64,000 bases of DNA from Triatoma infestans. Its lineage: Eukaryota > Arthropoda > Insecta > Hemiptera > Reduviidae. Of this stretch, positions 1 to 12,228 are shown piece after piece (position 1 is the first letter of the stretch; every line of letters starts with the position of its first letter). Location: positions 210,478-274,477 of the forward strand of contig JAAEAF010014365.1 of NCBI GenBank assembly GCA_011037195.1. The letters are read 5' to 3'. The notes below the pieces were generated by a model, which was given only the letters and a program-made list of their open reading frames with translations, ran no database searches and had not been told where the DNA came from. The translations under genes were made by a program, and so were the position numbers.

Positions 1-1
1 T

Positions 2-1593
2 TTTCAAAAACTACTAAATGAGACCAATATTGCAGTCGATAGAAGCATTGAAGTACCGCCAGATGAGGACGTTGAACCTCCATCAAGGGAAGAGTTTGAT
101 GATGTCTTAGAGGCCATGAAAAGTAATAAAGCCCCAGGAGAAGATGGTATTACTGCTGAGATGTTGAAAAGTGGAGGAGAGCGCTTAAGAGAAGAGCTGT
201 ATAAGTTGGTTTTAGAAGTGTGGCTCAAAGAGGAGATGCCAGACGATTGGAAGAGTGCTTTGATCTGTCCCTTGCACAAGAAGGGAAGTAAGTTGAAATG
301 CACGAACTACAGCGGTATAGCTCTTCTTATTTCGGCATATAAAGTATTAGCAGTGCTGATTACCAAAAGAATCTCCGATAGAGCTGAAGACATCTTAGGG
401 GACTACGAGTGTGGTTTTCGTAAGGGAAGATCTACGACCGATCAGATTTTTTCAATGAGGATGTTGATGGACAAATTTTATGAAAATAATATTGACCTCC
501 ATCAAATTTATGTGGATTTTAAGATGGCGTATGACAGAGTCTCCCGATAGGACTTGTTAGTTGTATGAGGGAACTCCAGATACCAGCCAAGCTGATCAGA
601 CTGGTAAAAATGGCCTTGACCAGAACCACGGCAAAGGTAGTCATTCAGAATACTCTGTCGCGGGGGTTCCCTGTAAATGTGGGGCTGAGGCAGTGAGATC
701 CGATGTCCCCCGTTCTCTTTAATTTAATTCTGGAAGTGGCTGTCCGTAATATAACCGAGAATCCCGGGGTAGCATTTATAACCGCCTATCACAGCTTTTT
801 GCTTATGCCGATGATGTAGTAATTGTTGCAAGATCGGCAGCTGCATAAAAAATGCTTTGGGGGAATTAGAGGAAGGAGCCGCAAAATATGGTCTAGAAAT
901 AAATGAGGAAAAGACTAAATATATGGTGACCACTAGAAGATTGAGGAGATTCGGCGACTTACAGGTTGCTGAACATCGCTTTAAGGCTGCAAAAGATTTC
1001 AAGTATCTAGGCAGCTTACTAACGTACAAAAACGACGTAAGCCTGGATATTAAGAGTAGAATAAGCGCTGGAAATAGATGTTATGCAGCCTTGTTGCCGA
1101 CACTCCGAAATAAATGCATATCAAGGCAGGCAAAAGTCATCATTTATAGGACGATCCTCAGACCAGTAGTTTTGTATGGTTCCGAAACCTGGACCCTAAG
1201 GAAGGCGGATGAAAGAAAGGTAAATACCTGGGAAAGGAAGGTGTTACGGACGATATATGGGCCCATCCAGGAAAATGGAGTTTACCGAATAAGGAGGAAT
1301 AAAGAACTAAAAGAGCTTTACAGGGAGGAGGATCTTGTGGCCACAGCAAAGACAGGCAGACTGCGCTGGTTGGGGCATCTGCACAGGATGGATGCCAGTC
1401 GGGGGGCAAAGAAGCTCTATGAAGGGCATCCCGGAGGATAAGACCGCGGGGCAGGCCCCGTTTAAAATGGCTAAAGGATGTAGAAGAGGATCTGGGGAAG
1501 ATGGAGGTAAGGCAATGGAGAAGGAAAGTGGATGACAGAGACGCCTGGCAGCAAATTCTTCTGGCGAAGGCCAAGGTTCTTCAAGGACCGTAG
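2..1593 (+). pseudogene. LINE reverse transcriptase ORF, 3' part, frame-broken
   Basis: This is the 3' portion of a non-LTR retrotransposon polymerase, entering from the left edge. Reading is open from base 2 to 550 and gives the fingers and first palm: a KAPGEDGI segment, then FRKGRSTTDQIF, then VDFKMAYD with the first catalytic Asp. A stop at 548 and frame changes follow. The second catalytic block, AYADDVVIVA, is present at about 801-830 in a different frame. Reading resumes at 857-1441 with the thumb and C-terminus (GLEINEEKTKYM, DFKYLGS, LYGSETWTLRK, RLRWLGHLHRM). After another frame change, 1444-1590 encodes the tail (RGRPRLKWLKDVEEDL) and stops at 1591-1593. The domain order is typical of an arthropod endonuclease-reverse transcriptase LINE. 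The clade is uncertain. It is inactive as it stands. Confidence 0.88.
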
Positions 1594-3254
1594 AGCCAAT
1601 GGAAGAAGAAGATATAATATTATAGATATGAAATAAAGTATAAATAAATTAAGTAATTCACTGGTTATTTTATTCACATGTCATTCACGAGAATGTAAAC
1701 ATTCACCACATTTGCTTATTGTACCTATTGTACAGTTGCAAATAAATTATGAAGGAGGATGGTTATCAATGTCGGCCAAGGTCATTCGGAAATTATTTTT
1801 TCGCATCATAATACACAATACAAGGTAGTAGGTGACCTTCCTTTAAACTATTTGTGGAATTAAATTATTATTCCTCGTGAAATGTGTTAAGGTTGCCAAT
1901 CAAAGCTAATTTAAATTCGAAAGCCAAATTTAATAGTTAATAATAAGGGGTGGCAAATAAAAAACTCTAAATATTCATTCCTCAGGTTTAGATCATTTCT
2001 CTATAGAGGATGACTGTAGGTAGTATCTATGACAGAAAGAAATTCGTATGATGGCCACCTCTTTTGGACCAATCGCCAAATAGCAACAATGTGATTTTTC
2101 TTTTAGGCAAAACTACTTTATTTTTCTACCTACTGTTGAGTGGAGAAATTAGTTATGGGGATAATTTAATAAATCTGGGGGTAGTAGGGAAATTATTTAC
2201 CCTTTTAAGTGAATATTTTGGCAGCTTAGTATCTCTATTATCATCATTTAACCTCCATTTAAAGTTAAAAACACTTGTTTTCTTAATAATAATTAGTATT
2301 TTATAAAGTAAAGTTTAATTTTGCTTCTTAGTTCTTCTGAACGCCACTAGATAGCAGAAGCTGCCGGATTCCACTAGGAAAAAAAATAGTTGGTTGAGAA
2401 TACTCTGTCGTCTTGCGTAATAAATAGCGGGGTTTTAATTATATAGGTTAGTAGGCGCGGCAAGAGAGCATATGTATGCGGGAACGGATCAGCTGTTGAA
2501 ACATATTCAAGATTCAATAGCAATAGCAGAAATTCCCTTAGGAATAATAAAGAACATGAGAGAAAAAAATAAAAAAATAAAAATAAATGGAAAAGTGAAG
2601 CTTTGGAGGTGGCCAATAACTTTTCCAAAATGTAATGCCTGTCTCAATCAATCAGTGTTGGAGGCTGTGAGATAGGAGAAGGTAAGCCGAGAAGGCAGGA
2701 CAGAGGTTACCCGGGTGAGAGAGAGTGAACAGAGAACAAAGGTGGTACGCCTTACTCTTCGGAGGATTGGGCCCATAATTCTCATTTATTACAAATTAGA
2801 GGAGAATTAAGTGCAGGAGATCGGCAGTGTAATCCATCCTGGAGTATTGGAGGATTGGAAGGAGAGCCACAGCAGGGATTCGCCGTATCTGCCAGCAGGA
2901 CGACCACGTGGTGAAGTGTTCGAGTGGAAAACTGTAAATAAAAACTTTATTATTCTTATCTTTTTTTTTTTTTGGTTGCGTGGATTGACGTTATTTTAAG
3001 TTTTTCTATTATTTTTATTCTTTTTAATTTTCTGTATAATTTCCCTACAAGGTACCTTTTCTTTTCTTTATTTTTGTAATTTGTATATAGTTTTTCTTTA
3101 ATGAAAATAGAAAATTTGCAGTTTTCTTTTCTTATTTAATTTTCATTTTCTTTATTAACCCGCAAACTTGTAGAGGAGCAAGTATTGCCCGTATGATTGA
3201 AATCAGACCTCAAGGTCAATGTAATACGCAAGGCGAGACGAGGTAAGTAAAATA
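1594..3254. other. Gene-free stretch after the LINE
   Basis: AT-rich sequence with AATAAA-like motifs near 1631-1645 that may belong to the LINE 3' end. The short ORFs here show no recognisable motif. A less AT-rich block at about 2640-2940 does not resemble any element I can name. Confidence 0.5.
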
Positions 3255-3255
3255 A

Positions 3256-3257
<2 letters not shown>

Positions 3258-3290
<33 letters not shown>
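3258..3290. repeat. (AAT)n tail of a minus-strand LINE
   Basis: About eleven AAT units. On the minus strand this lies just after an AATAAAGTG motif at the 3' end of the 3587-4330 LINE fragment. It therefore reads as the element's 3' microsatellite tail, like the (TTA)n tail of the related element ending at 14279. Confidence 0.8.
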
Positions 3291-3291
<1 letters not shown>

Positions 3292-3586
3292 GCACTTTAT
3301 TGACACAAATGATACAAATGATATAATAAACAAGTTACTTTTTAGACATGGATAACAATCCGTCAGCCAGAGTCTCAGACAAGATTATAAATTAACAAGA
3401 CAAATAAATCACATTATTTTTTCGTTTTAAAGAGAAAAAGAAAATAAAGAACTCCATTAATTATTATTTACTAATAAAATAAGATCAATAAAATGAAAAT
3501 AAAAATAAATTACGATACAATTAATTAATAAGGCATGAATTGACTACAATAACTGAGATGAAATTGTAAATTAAATAAAAGTGTAA

Positions 3587-4330
3587 CTAAAAATTAAATT
3601 CTTGAATTAACTCATATCGGTACCTCCAAGCATGCCGAGCATAATAAATGAGACAACGACAGTCAGTGCCGTTCAGGAAGGTTACAAGTTCAGACCTTGT
3701 TAATCTGGAAACTCCCACATAAAGAACCCGAAGTTCAGACAAAATGGAACACTCGGCCATAAAATGGAACAAATCCTCAACTTTTCTAGAGTTACACAGG
3801 GAGCAAATTTCAATTTCTCTTTCAAGCCAGGGTGTATGATTCAGATATAGCAGCTCACCGCGCAATTTAAAAAGCCACCGCAGTTCAATTAAGGAAAAGC
3901 CAGAAGATTGATCCCTCAACAGGCTACACATGCTGAAATCATGATCCAATTCCTTATATAAGAGGAAATGAGCAGAGACTGTAGACCTCAACACACACTC
4001 CCCCCGATGAGCCGCTTTTATTCTATTAACCAAAGCCAAAAGCTGGTTTTTCCACTCTGATATAGAGTCAATGGAACTATCAAACTGACAAGAGTATTTC
4101 TGAGCAAGATCAATCCAACTCTTAAACCAAGATGTTTTCTTTTTAATTATCTCCAACGCAGTTATTCTTGGGAGGCGGTGTGAAGGGAGGTTGAAAACTT
4201 TTAAACAGTATTTAAAATGCAGTTTAAGTGTATAGACCATCAAAAGGTCAACCCCAGTCTCAATATACACCATAAGAGAAATACAGTAAATTACATAATA
4301 AAAAGCTAGAACATTTAACGATTAAAAAAT
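3587..4330 (-). pseudogene. LINE ORF2 C-terminal fragment (zinc-knuckle end)
   Basis: A 5'-truncated C-terminus of a LINE ORF2 on the minus strand. The open frame runs from about 4330, with its first Met codon at 4273, to a stop at 3587. Near residues 155-175 of the 228-residue frame is ICSLCN followed by FHFMAEC, a Cys-x2-Cys...His-x4-Cys arrangement typical of LINE ORF2 C-termini. The protein ends RYRYELIQEFNF, almost the same as the end of the fragment at 13687-13942, so both belong to one family. The 3' flank to 3258 shares the CTGACGGAT region with that element and ends in (AAT)n. No catalytic domain remains. Confidence 0.75.
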
Positions 4331-4331
4331 A

Positions 4332-5216
4332 TTAAAAAGATTTGATTCCGTTAAGGAAGAATAGAGAGTTGAATGTTAGAGGAAGTTGTTGTTTGGTTAT
4401 AGAATATGATACCGTGGTATAAATATGGTATAAATTTAATAGTTGGGAAGTATGAGGAATGGTAGAAGTGATAAACCAATCAATAAGTAATTATAAGAAA
4501 ACAAATAAATGAATAGAAATGAACTAAAAAATGAGTGGACGGTGTAGAAAGTGGTGTGTAATTTAGTTGGGGGGGCGGGAACTTTTTTAAGGAAGCGAAA
4601 AAGCGGTGTTGTAAGAAGAGGTAATGATGTCCTTTTTTTGTAGTTGATGGAGTTAGGATTCAGATTAATGTGGATGGATTCAGAAGGAAGTCGCTTTAGT
4701 TGGTTAGGACAGAAGTATTTCGGAAATCAATGGAATGGGCACGTTTTGTGAGGGCGGTAATATCAGTTTTTTGTTAGCTATGTCCTGTTCATGTTGTTTA
4801 AGTCACTTTTGTAGGTGTTGTTTTTGATTCACCAGTATAACATGCGTTAAGTTTGGAGCTGTGCAAAGTATGCTGTAAACAGATTCGTCTTCAATGGGGT
4901 CTTTGAGTTTAGAGTAACGTACGCTGAGTTTGTTGGAGGAGTACGGACCAGACCTGAGATTGGGAATGCTAAACTTTAAAAATATGAATAATTTTGTATG
5001 AGATGGAATTGTGCAGATGAAAGAAAGGGAATATGGGATGGCTCAGTATGGAATGGTACATGGTTTTTAAAAGGTTTTTTTTTTTTTAGTTTACGGAATG
5101 TTTTGAGGATGAGATGATTTGGATTCTGGGAAAATTGATTTTTTTTTGAGTTCTGGGAAAACTGTTAAAGTTTTTCCTCTGGGGTATCATTTCAGTAAAT
5201 GTGTAGTTCTGATTCT
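4332..5216. other. Gene-free stretch
   Basis: AT-rich DNA with short G and T runs. No open frame or repeat boundary was recognised. Part of it could be upstream sequence of the minus-strand LINE, but no coding similarity is visible. Confidence 0.4.
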
Positions 5217-5220
5217 GGGG

Positions 5221-5374
5221 CGGTTGTTGGTGTAGTGATTATGAGCATGGTCTTGTAACTGGGAGATTCCCAGTTCGAGTCCCAGTTCTGTATTTTGCTG
5301 AAATCAGATCTCAGTTTTGGATCTGATGGATTTTGCTGAAACTTTCGTGTCGGCTAATATTAAAAAAAAAAAAA
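5221..5374 (+). mobile_element. tRNA-derived SINE copy with poly(A)
   Basis: The head reads GTTGGTGTAGTGATTATGAG, a box A-like start, and about 45 bases later AGTTCGAGTCCCAG, a good box B. These are the internal RNA polymerase III promoter elements of a tRNA. The anticodon stem does not pair well, so this is not a functional tRNA. A ~75-base body and an A-run at 5362-5374 follow, then (CA)n. A close relative of the head is at 25152-25230. Confidence 0.65.
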
Positions 5375-5402
5375 CAAACACACACACACACACACACACA
5401 AA
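5375..5402. repeat. (CA)n microsatellite
   Basis: About twelve CA units directly after the SINE poly(A), probably grown from its tail. Confidence 0.85.
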
Positions 5403-6048
5403 TACATATATATGTCAAGAGAAAGTGAAAATGCAATTTTCACCTGTTGACAAGAGACTAAATGGAATCTAGAAAATGAATTGTCATAAACATTTTTAAA
5501 AAAGTTCACCATTTTAATGTTGTATACTGTTATATTTAAAATGACATGACATGAAGTTAACTAACTAAGACATAACTTAGTAAAGTGAAGAAATTACTGA
5601 GTACTAGCGACATATTTACCTTGTCGCTTTTCCCTTTATATAAATTGCTTGTATGTGCAAGTATGTCCATTATTGTTATAAAGATAATGAATTTGAAAGC
5701 TGAAAATTTCTTGTTGAATCACTATCTTGGAAAAATTTTCACAGCAAATTATTATTATTATAAAAAAACTTTTTGACATTATTTTTCTAGCTAAAGATTC
5801 CAGCTAATCACTGTCGAGAGTCATTTCAGCCTGAATCATTTTTACACTAAAGTTAGGATTCTTGTCATGAGAAAAACACTATTTGGATTGTTGTATTGTT
5901 TATAACAATATTATTGATCCAAGGTAACTATTTCAAGATGGGTGAAATGTCTTTATATACCAAACTGGTAGATGCAGATTTAACCTGAAGAATCAATGAC
6001 CGTTGAAACACCAAAAAATCATGCACATACAAGATCAATCACAGTGGA
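5403..6048. other. Gene-free stretch
   Basis: AT-rich sequence; the only ORF (5585-5776) has no motif and reads as chance. Nothing else recognised up to the LTR at 6054. Confidence 0.45.
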
Positions 6049-6053
6049 CCCCT

Positions 6054-6428
6054 TGTAATGGAATCCGAATCATTAAAGATTCATAGGATCCGAAGAGCGG
6101 AGAAGCCCACATTAAATGAATCAAAAGTTAGTTACTCCTCACCTAAGCCAGACTAGGGAGGAAGAGTTCGATCCATATAAATAAAGCGACAGTAGAACAG
6201 TTCTACACAGTTTACGATAGTTTTACAAGAGATCATCTAGTTAGAAACCTATCTACTTACCTTCTTATTACTAGCCAGTCTGTCTCTTTATTCTTTTCTC
6301 TCGCTTCCTAACTTCTATTCTGTTGTAAAGTCCTAGCAGTTTTGTGTGTTCTATTCATTATACAGTGTTCAGCATATCATCTAGTTTCATTCCCTCTAAT
6401 TCTCTCTCTCTTTCTCACATCCATTATA
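6054..6428 (+). mobile_element. Solo LTR, TGTAATGG family, with 5-bp duplication
   Basis: A 375-bp solo LTR starting TGTAATGG and ending CCATTATA. It is flanked on both sides by CCCCT (6049-6053 and 6429-6433), a clean 5-bp target duplication. It carries a TATA-like ATAAATA near 6178 and shares its full length with 33028-33396 (+), 11445-12228 (-) and 60130-60546 (-). The TATA motif downstream of the start, and the single LTR without internal sequence, fit a promoter-bearing LTR left by recombination between two LTRs. The parent family is unknown. Confidence 0.8.
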
Positions 6429-6433
6429 CCCCT

Positions 6434-9300
6434 GTAGCATGAAAAGAGTGCTTTATCTTATATGCCATTTTTCAATGGCCTCATAAACAGTTCAGATCAG
6501 TTGGTCCTTACCATTGACTTTGTGGATTCCAGGACCATCATTGCCTCTTCGCCCATAGATGGAATAAAATGGGATAAGAGGGGGGGGAAGGAATTTGTTT
6601 AACACCTGATATCCTACCAAGAAGGTAGGTGGGCTGCAGTTATGATGTTTTTTTTCTCTTTCTTGGGAAAAAGGTACTCACAATCCAGAGAATCCCCCAG
6701 TGCGAAATTTGAGGGTCCATTGAAGAGAATAGGATGAGCATTGGAATAGGAAAGAATAGGTGAGTTGTCACGTGCAGATGGTCCTTTAATCTCCTCTTAC
6801 GACATCCTGGTTGGGAACCGGCCTATTCTAAGATCCGGACCTGTAAGGGCAGATGGCTCTACTAAGTAGATAACATAGAAGAGTTCTAAATATATTTTTA
6901 TAAAAATACCAGTTTTGAAGTAATTAACCGGAAGTGCATTTTTGCAGAATGGATTTGTTGTCAGTTTTTGTTATTTTCTCGAAATAAATGGTCAATAGAT
7001 TTTCGTTAAATTTAATGTATATGTTACCTTCAAAATATGAATCTCAGGTATTGTATAGAATACCCAGGCTTTTCATACATTACCTGAAAACCTGAAGCAA
7101 TGTGTAAAATTTATCCCAATTTCGTACTTTGCAAAGAAACCGGCGAAGCAGGCAAAGTAACCTTTCCAGTACAGCTAGAGCGATTACATTATTTTCGTGA
7201 GGTTATGTGTTCAGACTTGAAGTATCAAGCATTTTTGTGTATTCTGTCTGCATCATTTTTAAAAATATATATGACTCTGACCAAACACATCATCGTAAAT
7301 CGTAAATTCCCATCATCCGCCATTCTTTAAGCCTCGTAAACTGGCGGAAATAAGCCATCTTGAGGTAGATCGCAAAACTTCTTTCTCTTCCCACATCTCG
7401 CTAGTAGGCGGATTCTCTCGTAGATTGCGATAGCGAAGCGACGACAGAGTCTAATAATAGACTGGTTTGGAAGCGACAGAGCGATGTCGTCTCTTCCCGC
7501 TGCTTAAAAATCTTGCTATGTAAGCTTCATAAATATACATCAGATCGAATCCGTTCTTTCGTTGTTTTGTCACTTGTCTAGTGTAGGAGTAATTCATTTA
7601 AATATACCTATGAACGAAGGAAAAATCAACGAAGCCAGTGACCACATACAGAGGGACTACATGTGACATAGTTTATTTACAATACTGGTTAAGTTTTTAG
7701 CATTTAGCGGAATCGAGAATGGTCAGAAACTGAGGAACACAGTATGCGGTCGGAGCGGTTTATTTTGGGTCCCTTGGTTCTCCCTCCGTGATTGCTTGCT
7801 CTTACTTGGCCGCAGCAGCAGCTATGGAAGGGAGGATGAGAGGACATGCGGCTGAGTGGTCAAGATGGATGGAGTCGAGAAGAATACCACAGACGCAAGA
7901 TGATCAAAAAAATAAGCCGGTTTAAGTAAAATTATGTTAATTATGGTAATGAAGAAGCAAATTTAATTTATTTTCTAATTGAAAACAAAACTAACAAAAC
8001 TTAAATCCTCTTAATATGCACCATTTAGTTGCATTGATTAATATTATTTATATAAAAGAGTTTATAGATCTTGAAAGAAAATATATGTGATATCTGAATC
8101 ATTGCAAAAGGCCACAAATAGTAGTATTCCTTCGGTAAAATTTAGCAGCAATAACTAGGCCATAATTATATATGGCCATTACTAGATTATAGTTTTCAAG
8201 TCTTTCCATACTTTGCCTAAGACGACATAGATATTCTATAGAATGCCTAGGTAATGTTTAGAATACCTAGCCGAAGTATGAAATAAAAAGGATATTTCTT
8301 ACTTTGCGGCTAATCCGGGAAGCTAAGAAGGCGGTGGTGACTTTTCATATCTATTACGCCACTTCGGTGCGGTAAAATTCCCGAATTTGAAGAACATTTG
8401 CGAATCACTAGTTTATAAACTTCAATAAGAGAGAGAGAGAGAGACATGTGAGTGTTTCACACAAGAAATTTTGTCCAAGAATGAAAATAAAAAGAAGATA
8501 AGTGACTAAAATTGGAAACTAGGCCAGCGGACCTGGTTATGTGTCGGCATTGTCTTTGATATAATTTAACATTTACTTTATGGAAATAATTTGGTTCAAA
8601 GTTTTGAGTCCGTCAGTGGTGGTGATTGAGTTAGTCATATATATATAAATAATGACTATGTATCCCGTTATGTTTAACCAATATAACAGTGAGAAGTGAA
8701 AATAATATTTGATATATAAATATAGTTTAACAGTGATATACTAATAACTTGTACATGTATTATAGGAATGTTGGAATGCGACTAGACATCCTTTAGACCG
8801 CTTGTTGTACACCTGTTCCTCCTACTTCTACATCACAATATATGTTTCTTTGTATATGTGAAAAGTTCCCCATGAATGGATATAAGAGAAAGTGCCCAGG
8901 GACGAAGGGGGCCACTCCTTAATGCCAACTTCAGCTTTCAGCTTTCTCCCTACAGCTTCATCCTCCTTTTATTTTTATTAAGAAAAAAAAAAAAATTAAT
9001 AAATAAAAATAAAAGATATATTTTTATTTATTTAATATTTAAGTTCTTCTTTCTCTTACGCTGTAAAAGGGTAGTATTACGATCACGTCAAATTTAAAAA
9101 AAAAAAAATTTTTTTTGTTTACTAGAAATTATTGTTTTGAAATCTCTCTCTTTTCTGTTTGTATGTATGGTTTCAAAACATAAATTTGATATTACCCTTT
9201 GGGTTACTTTTTTTCTCTTCCATTTAAATGGTTGTGATTCCCGAATTTTCTTCAAACTTATAGTGTTTAGTAAATGTTTAATTATCTTTTAATGTTATTA
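6434..9300. other. Long gene-free interval
   Basis: No convincing gene. A moderately GC-richer block at about 6440-6860 and another at 7330-7560 look unlike the surrounding AT-rich DNA but match nothing I recognise. At 8428-8470 there is GAGTGTTTCACAC, the end motif of the ~1-kb family described below, and at about 9050-9095 a short piece of that family's 5' part. ORFs at 7100 and 8876 lack motifs. Confidence 0.45.
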
Positions 9301-9880
9301 GATCAATGGTAGAATCTAAACTTAATAAATATTATTTGTTGGGTATATGTGTTGAAGGGGTGGGTGTATATTGTAAGAGCGGTATTAAAATGGCATGTGT
9401 ATGTGTGTGTATGTATGTTTTAGAGAAAAGAGAATTATTAAGAAATAAGTGTTTAAAAATAAATATATTATTTCTAAATGAATTTAAATATTTCACAATA
9501 ATAAGTTTATAAATAAATATATAGAAACTCTTGCACTTAAATATAACTCTTAAACACAATTATTCAAATTGAACACCTTGATTGGCACACTGAATTTAAA
9601 ATGAGAGAGTGACATTCTGAATGCGACGAATGTTGCTGGTTGAATCCTGAAATAATGCTCCTTCTTGGTAGTTAAAAACCTGCCCTTTATATATATATGA
9701 TTTCTAGAAGGGGTTAAAAGATAAAGAGAGACCGAGTTCTCCGACCACTCTTGTAACGGTGTCTTGTACCTGCATTTTGAACCTTTGCCAGCCAACGTAC
9801 AAATTACCTTTTAAAACTGATATTTACGGTTTTATTTACTGATAAAACTGACTTTATTTAAAGTATAAAATATATTTTCA

Positions 9881-9893
9881 ATTATTTCTGTTT
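9881..9893. repeat. Target duplication, left, of the jockey insertion
   Basis: ATTATTTCTGTTT, repeated exactly at 10691-10703 after the poly(A). Confidence 0.85.
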
Positions 9894-10690
9894 GTACATT
9901 TTACTCTAAAAAAGACGGAAGATATACCTGTGAAATATGATAACGAACCATTACCGTTAAGTAACTCAGTAAAATATTAGGGATGCACTTGGACAAACGA
10001 CTAACTTGGGCAACACATGTAAACACTAAAAGGCTTGAACTTAATTTACGTTTCAAACAGTTATACAGATTACTAAAGACAAAATCCACATTCAACATAA
10101 ACAACAAAAACTCCTAATTTACAATACTCTATTGAAACCAATTTGGACAAACGGACTTCAGCTTTGGGGAGCGGCTAAACAGACACATTTGAAAAAAATT
10201 CAGACATTCCAATCTCGCACACTGCGGACTATACTTTCATCTCCTTTCTATGTTACAAACGAAACAATACATAAAGACACAAACACTGAAACAGTACAAC
10301 ATGCAGCACATCGACTAAGTATCATGTCAAACTGAACGGTCATACAAATCTTCTCATCAACAATTTACAAACAGCTCTAGTTCCAGAAAGAAGACTAAAA
10401 CGGAGATGGCCACAAGACTTGTTACATCCACCGTAGACAAACTTCTTACTGACTGACAGACCTCACTGAACGACATTATGAACTAGCATAATTACATTCA
10501 CACCCATACATTCATTTCACTTCACATTTCATTTATTCACTCCATAAACAAATCACTCCAAGCGGGCCATCATTGGATGGGGTACCTGCACACGTTCTAC
10601 ACGTCAGTACATTGCCTTACAGACAACAGCATTACAGACAAAACACATTTTGTGTTGGTACTGTATTACAATTAAATAAAAAAAAAAAAA
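9894..10690 (+). pseudogene. Jockey-like LINE, 5'-truncated, with poly(A)
   Basis: The 3' end of a jockey-like ORF2, frame-broken. Recognisable pieces are LGMHLDKRLTWATHV (about 9979-10020), then LKPIWTNGLQLWG (from 10132), then FQSRTLRTILSSPFYV, the usual order of the thumb and C-terminal region of jockey-clade polymerases. A basic RLKRRWPQDLL tail follows in another frame. The element ends in an A-run at 10678-10690. It is flanked by ATTATTTCTGTTT at 9881-9893 and 10691-10703, a 13-bp target duplication, so it landed in a pre-existing LTR. All reverse transcriptase catalytic residues are missing. Confidence 0.85.
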
Positions 10691-10930
10691 ATTATTTCTG
10701 TTTTTTCCGTTCGCTTCTTCCAATACAAAAACGACTTTTTTTACTTTTTCTTATTTTGTTTTAATCTAGAATAAAAGTTAGTTAATTGCTTTCAAGTATA
10801 TAGGCTGTGAAGTATACATTATTTTTAGGATCAGATAATGAATATGATGACATAGCACACCACCGCTGCCAACTACCCCACAAACCTTTTTTTTTTCTTT
10901 TTTTTTTCTTTTTACAAATTTTACATTTTT

Positions 10931-11400
10931 TTTTAAGTCTTAGTCTCAGAATTCGGACTTAAAATTAGTTTTTCCGGAAAAATGTTTCCAAAATAAAAGT
11001 GATAGGTTCATAACTGTAAAATACGCATTCCAAGTTATAGAAAATTAGTGGTAACTTTTTCAAGAAAATTCTGTAAAATCCTATATTTTAAAATCGCATT
11101 TCCTTCAAATTTATCGATTTTCTTCAAATTTGGAATTCCTAGCCAAGCAAATTTAATATATTTATTACTTTTAATATATCCATGGGTGGTAAAAACTATA
11201 GATTATACGTAATAGCGTGTCACTTTAAAGGAAAACTTAACGTTGCTTAACCCCTTCCCACCTAAAACAAATTTTTCTTGGAAAAATGTTATACAATAAA
11301 AGTGATAGGCATTTATATGTGTAGATAGTATACCAAGTTTAACCAAAATCGTTGACTTTTTTTTTTAAAAACAAACGGGGAAAATTGAGACAAACTTCCT
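10931..11400 (-). mobile_element. Degenerate piece of the ~1-kb T-ended family
   Basis: Phrases such as AAAAGTGATAGGCATTTATA and ACCAAAATCGTTGACTTTTTT match the repeated body of the family at 33800, 49968 and 56004 in diverged form. Boundaries are lost. Confidence 0.45.
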
Positions 11401-11444
11401 GGTTTTGTATTGTGGCTGATTCTTCGTGCAGGATCTAAAAGGAG

Positions 11445-12228
11445 TGTGAAATGGATGTGAGATGGAGAGAGAGAATTAGAGAGAATGTATTTTAGAGAAA
11501 CAAATTAGATGATATGCTGAACACTGTATAATGGAATAGGACACACAAACTGCAAGGACTTTATAGTAAAATAGAAGTTTGGTAGCGAGAGAAATATAAA
11601 GAGACAGACTGGCTGAGTAATAAGAAGGTAGATAGGTTGCTGACTGGTTGTAAACTATCCTGAACTGTTCTGCTGTTGCTCTATTTATATAAATCGAACT
11701 CTCCCTTCTTAGTCTGGCCTAGATGTGGAGTAACCAAGTTTTATTGATTTAATATCAGCTTCTTCGCTCTTCGAATCTATGAATCTTTAATGATTCGGAT
11801 CCTATTACATCATCCCTTCTCCGGAAGAAATTTTTCATATGTAAAAAATTTGAGCGAGCTGCTGGCTGATGTATGTTTGTAGCACATCTGATGTTACTAC
11901 GAGTTTTATTGTGGAGAGAATGAATGTTAGAGAAATAAACTAGATGATATGCTGAACACTGTATAATAAATAGAACACACAAACTGCAAGGACTTTACAG
12001 TCAAAATTATGACTTAGGTAATGAGAGAAATATAGAGAGACAGACTGGCTGAGTAATAAGAAGGTAGATAGGTGGCTGACTGATATGTGCTGTCCCACTA
12101 TTTATATGAATCGAACTCTTCTTTCCTAGTCTGGTCTAAGCGGGGAGTAACCAACGTTTTATTCATTTAATGTCTACTTCTTTACCCTTCGGATCCTATG
12201 ATTCGTTAATGATTCGGATCCCATTACA
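11445..12228 (-). mobile_element. TRIM-like element: two LTRs with a ~100-bp core
   Basis: Two direct LTR copies of the TGTAATGG family lie head to tail on the minus strand. The first starts at 12228 and runs to about 11910; the second starts at 11809 and ends near 11445. Only about 100 bp separates them. Just before the second LTR is a purine-rich CCGGAGAAGGGA (11824-11813 on the minus strand), a plausible polypurine tract. This is the layout of a terminal-repeat retrotransposon in miniature. No clear primer site or target duplication was found. Each LTR keeps the ATATAAAT TATA-like motif and the TACAGTGTTCAGCATA block. Confidence 0.65.

Larger units (their letters stand above)
9365..10727 (-). 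mobile_element. Solo LTR (TGTATTGG type) split by a LINE
   Basis: On the minus strand an LTR begins TGTATTGGAAG at 10727, is interrupted at 10703-9894 by a jockey-like LINE, resumes at 9893 and ends near 9365 after an AATACCGCTC block. Without the insert it is roughly 550 bp. It has the same promoter-like module as the LTR at 37840-39110: GGTACAAGACACCGTTAC, then CCCCTTCTAGAAATC, then a TATA stretch and a GGGCAGG motif. The 3' boundary is approximate because no clean target duplication was found. Confidence 0.65.

Noticed and set aside
5221..5290. Functional tRNA gene
   Set aside because: Box A and B are good, but the anticodon and acceptor stems do not pair and a poly(A) follows; it is a SINE head. 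The same applies to 25152-25230, 21350-21427 and 35163-35215.
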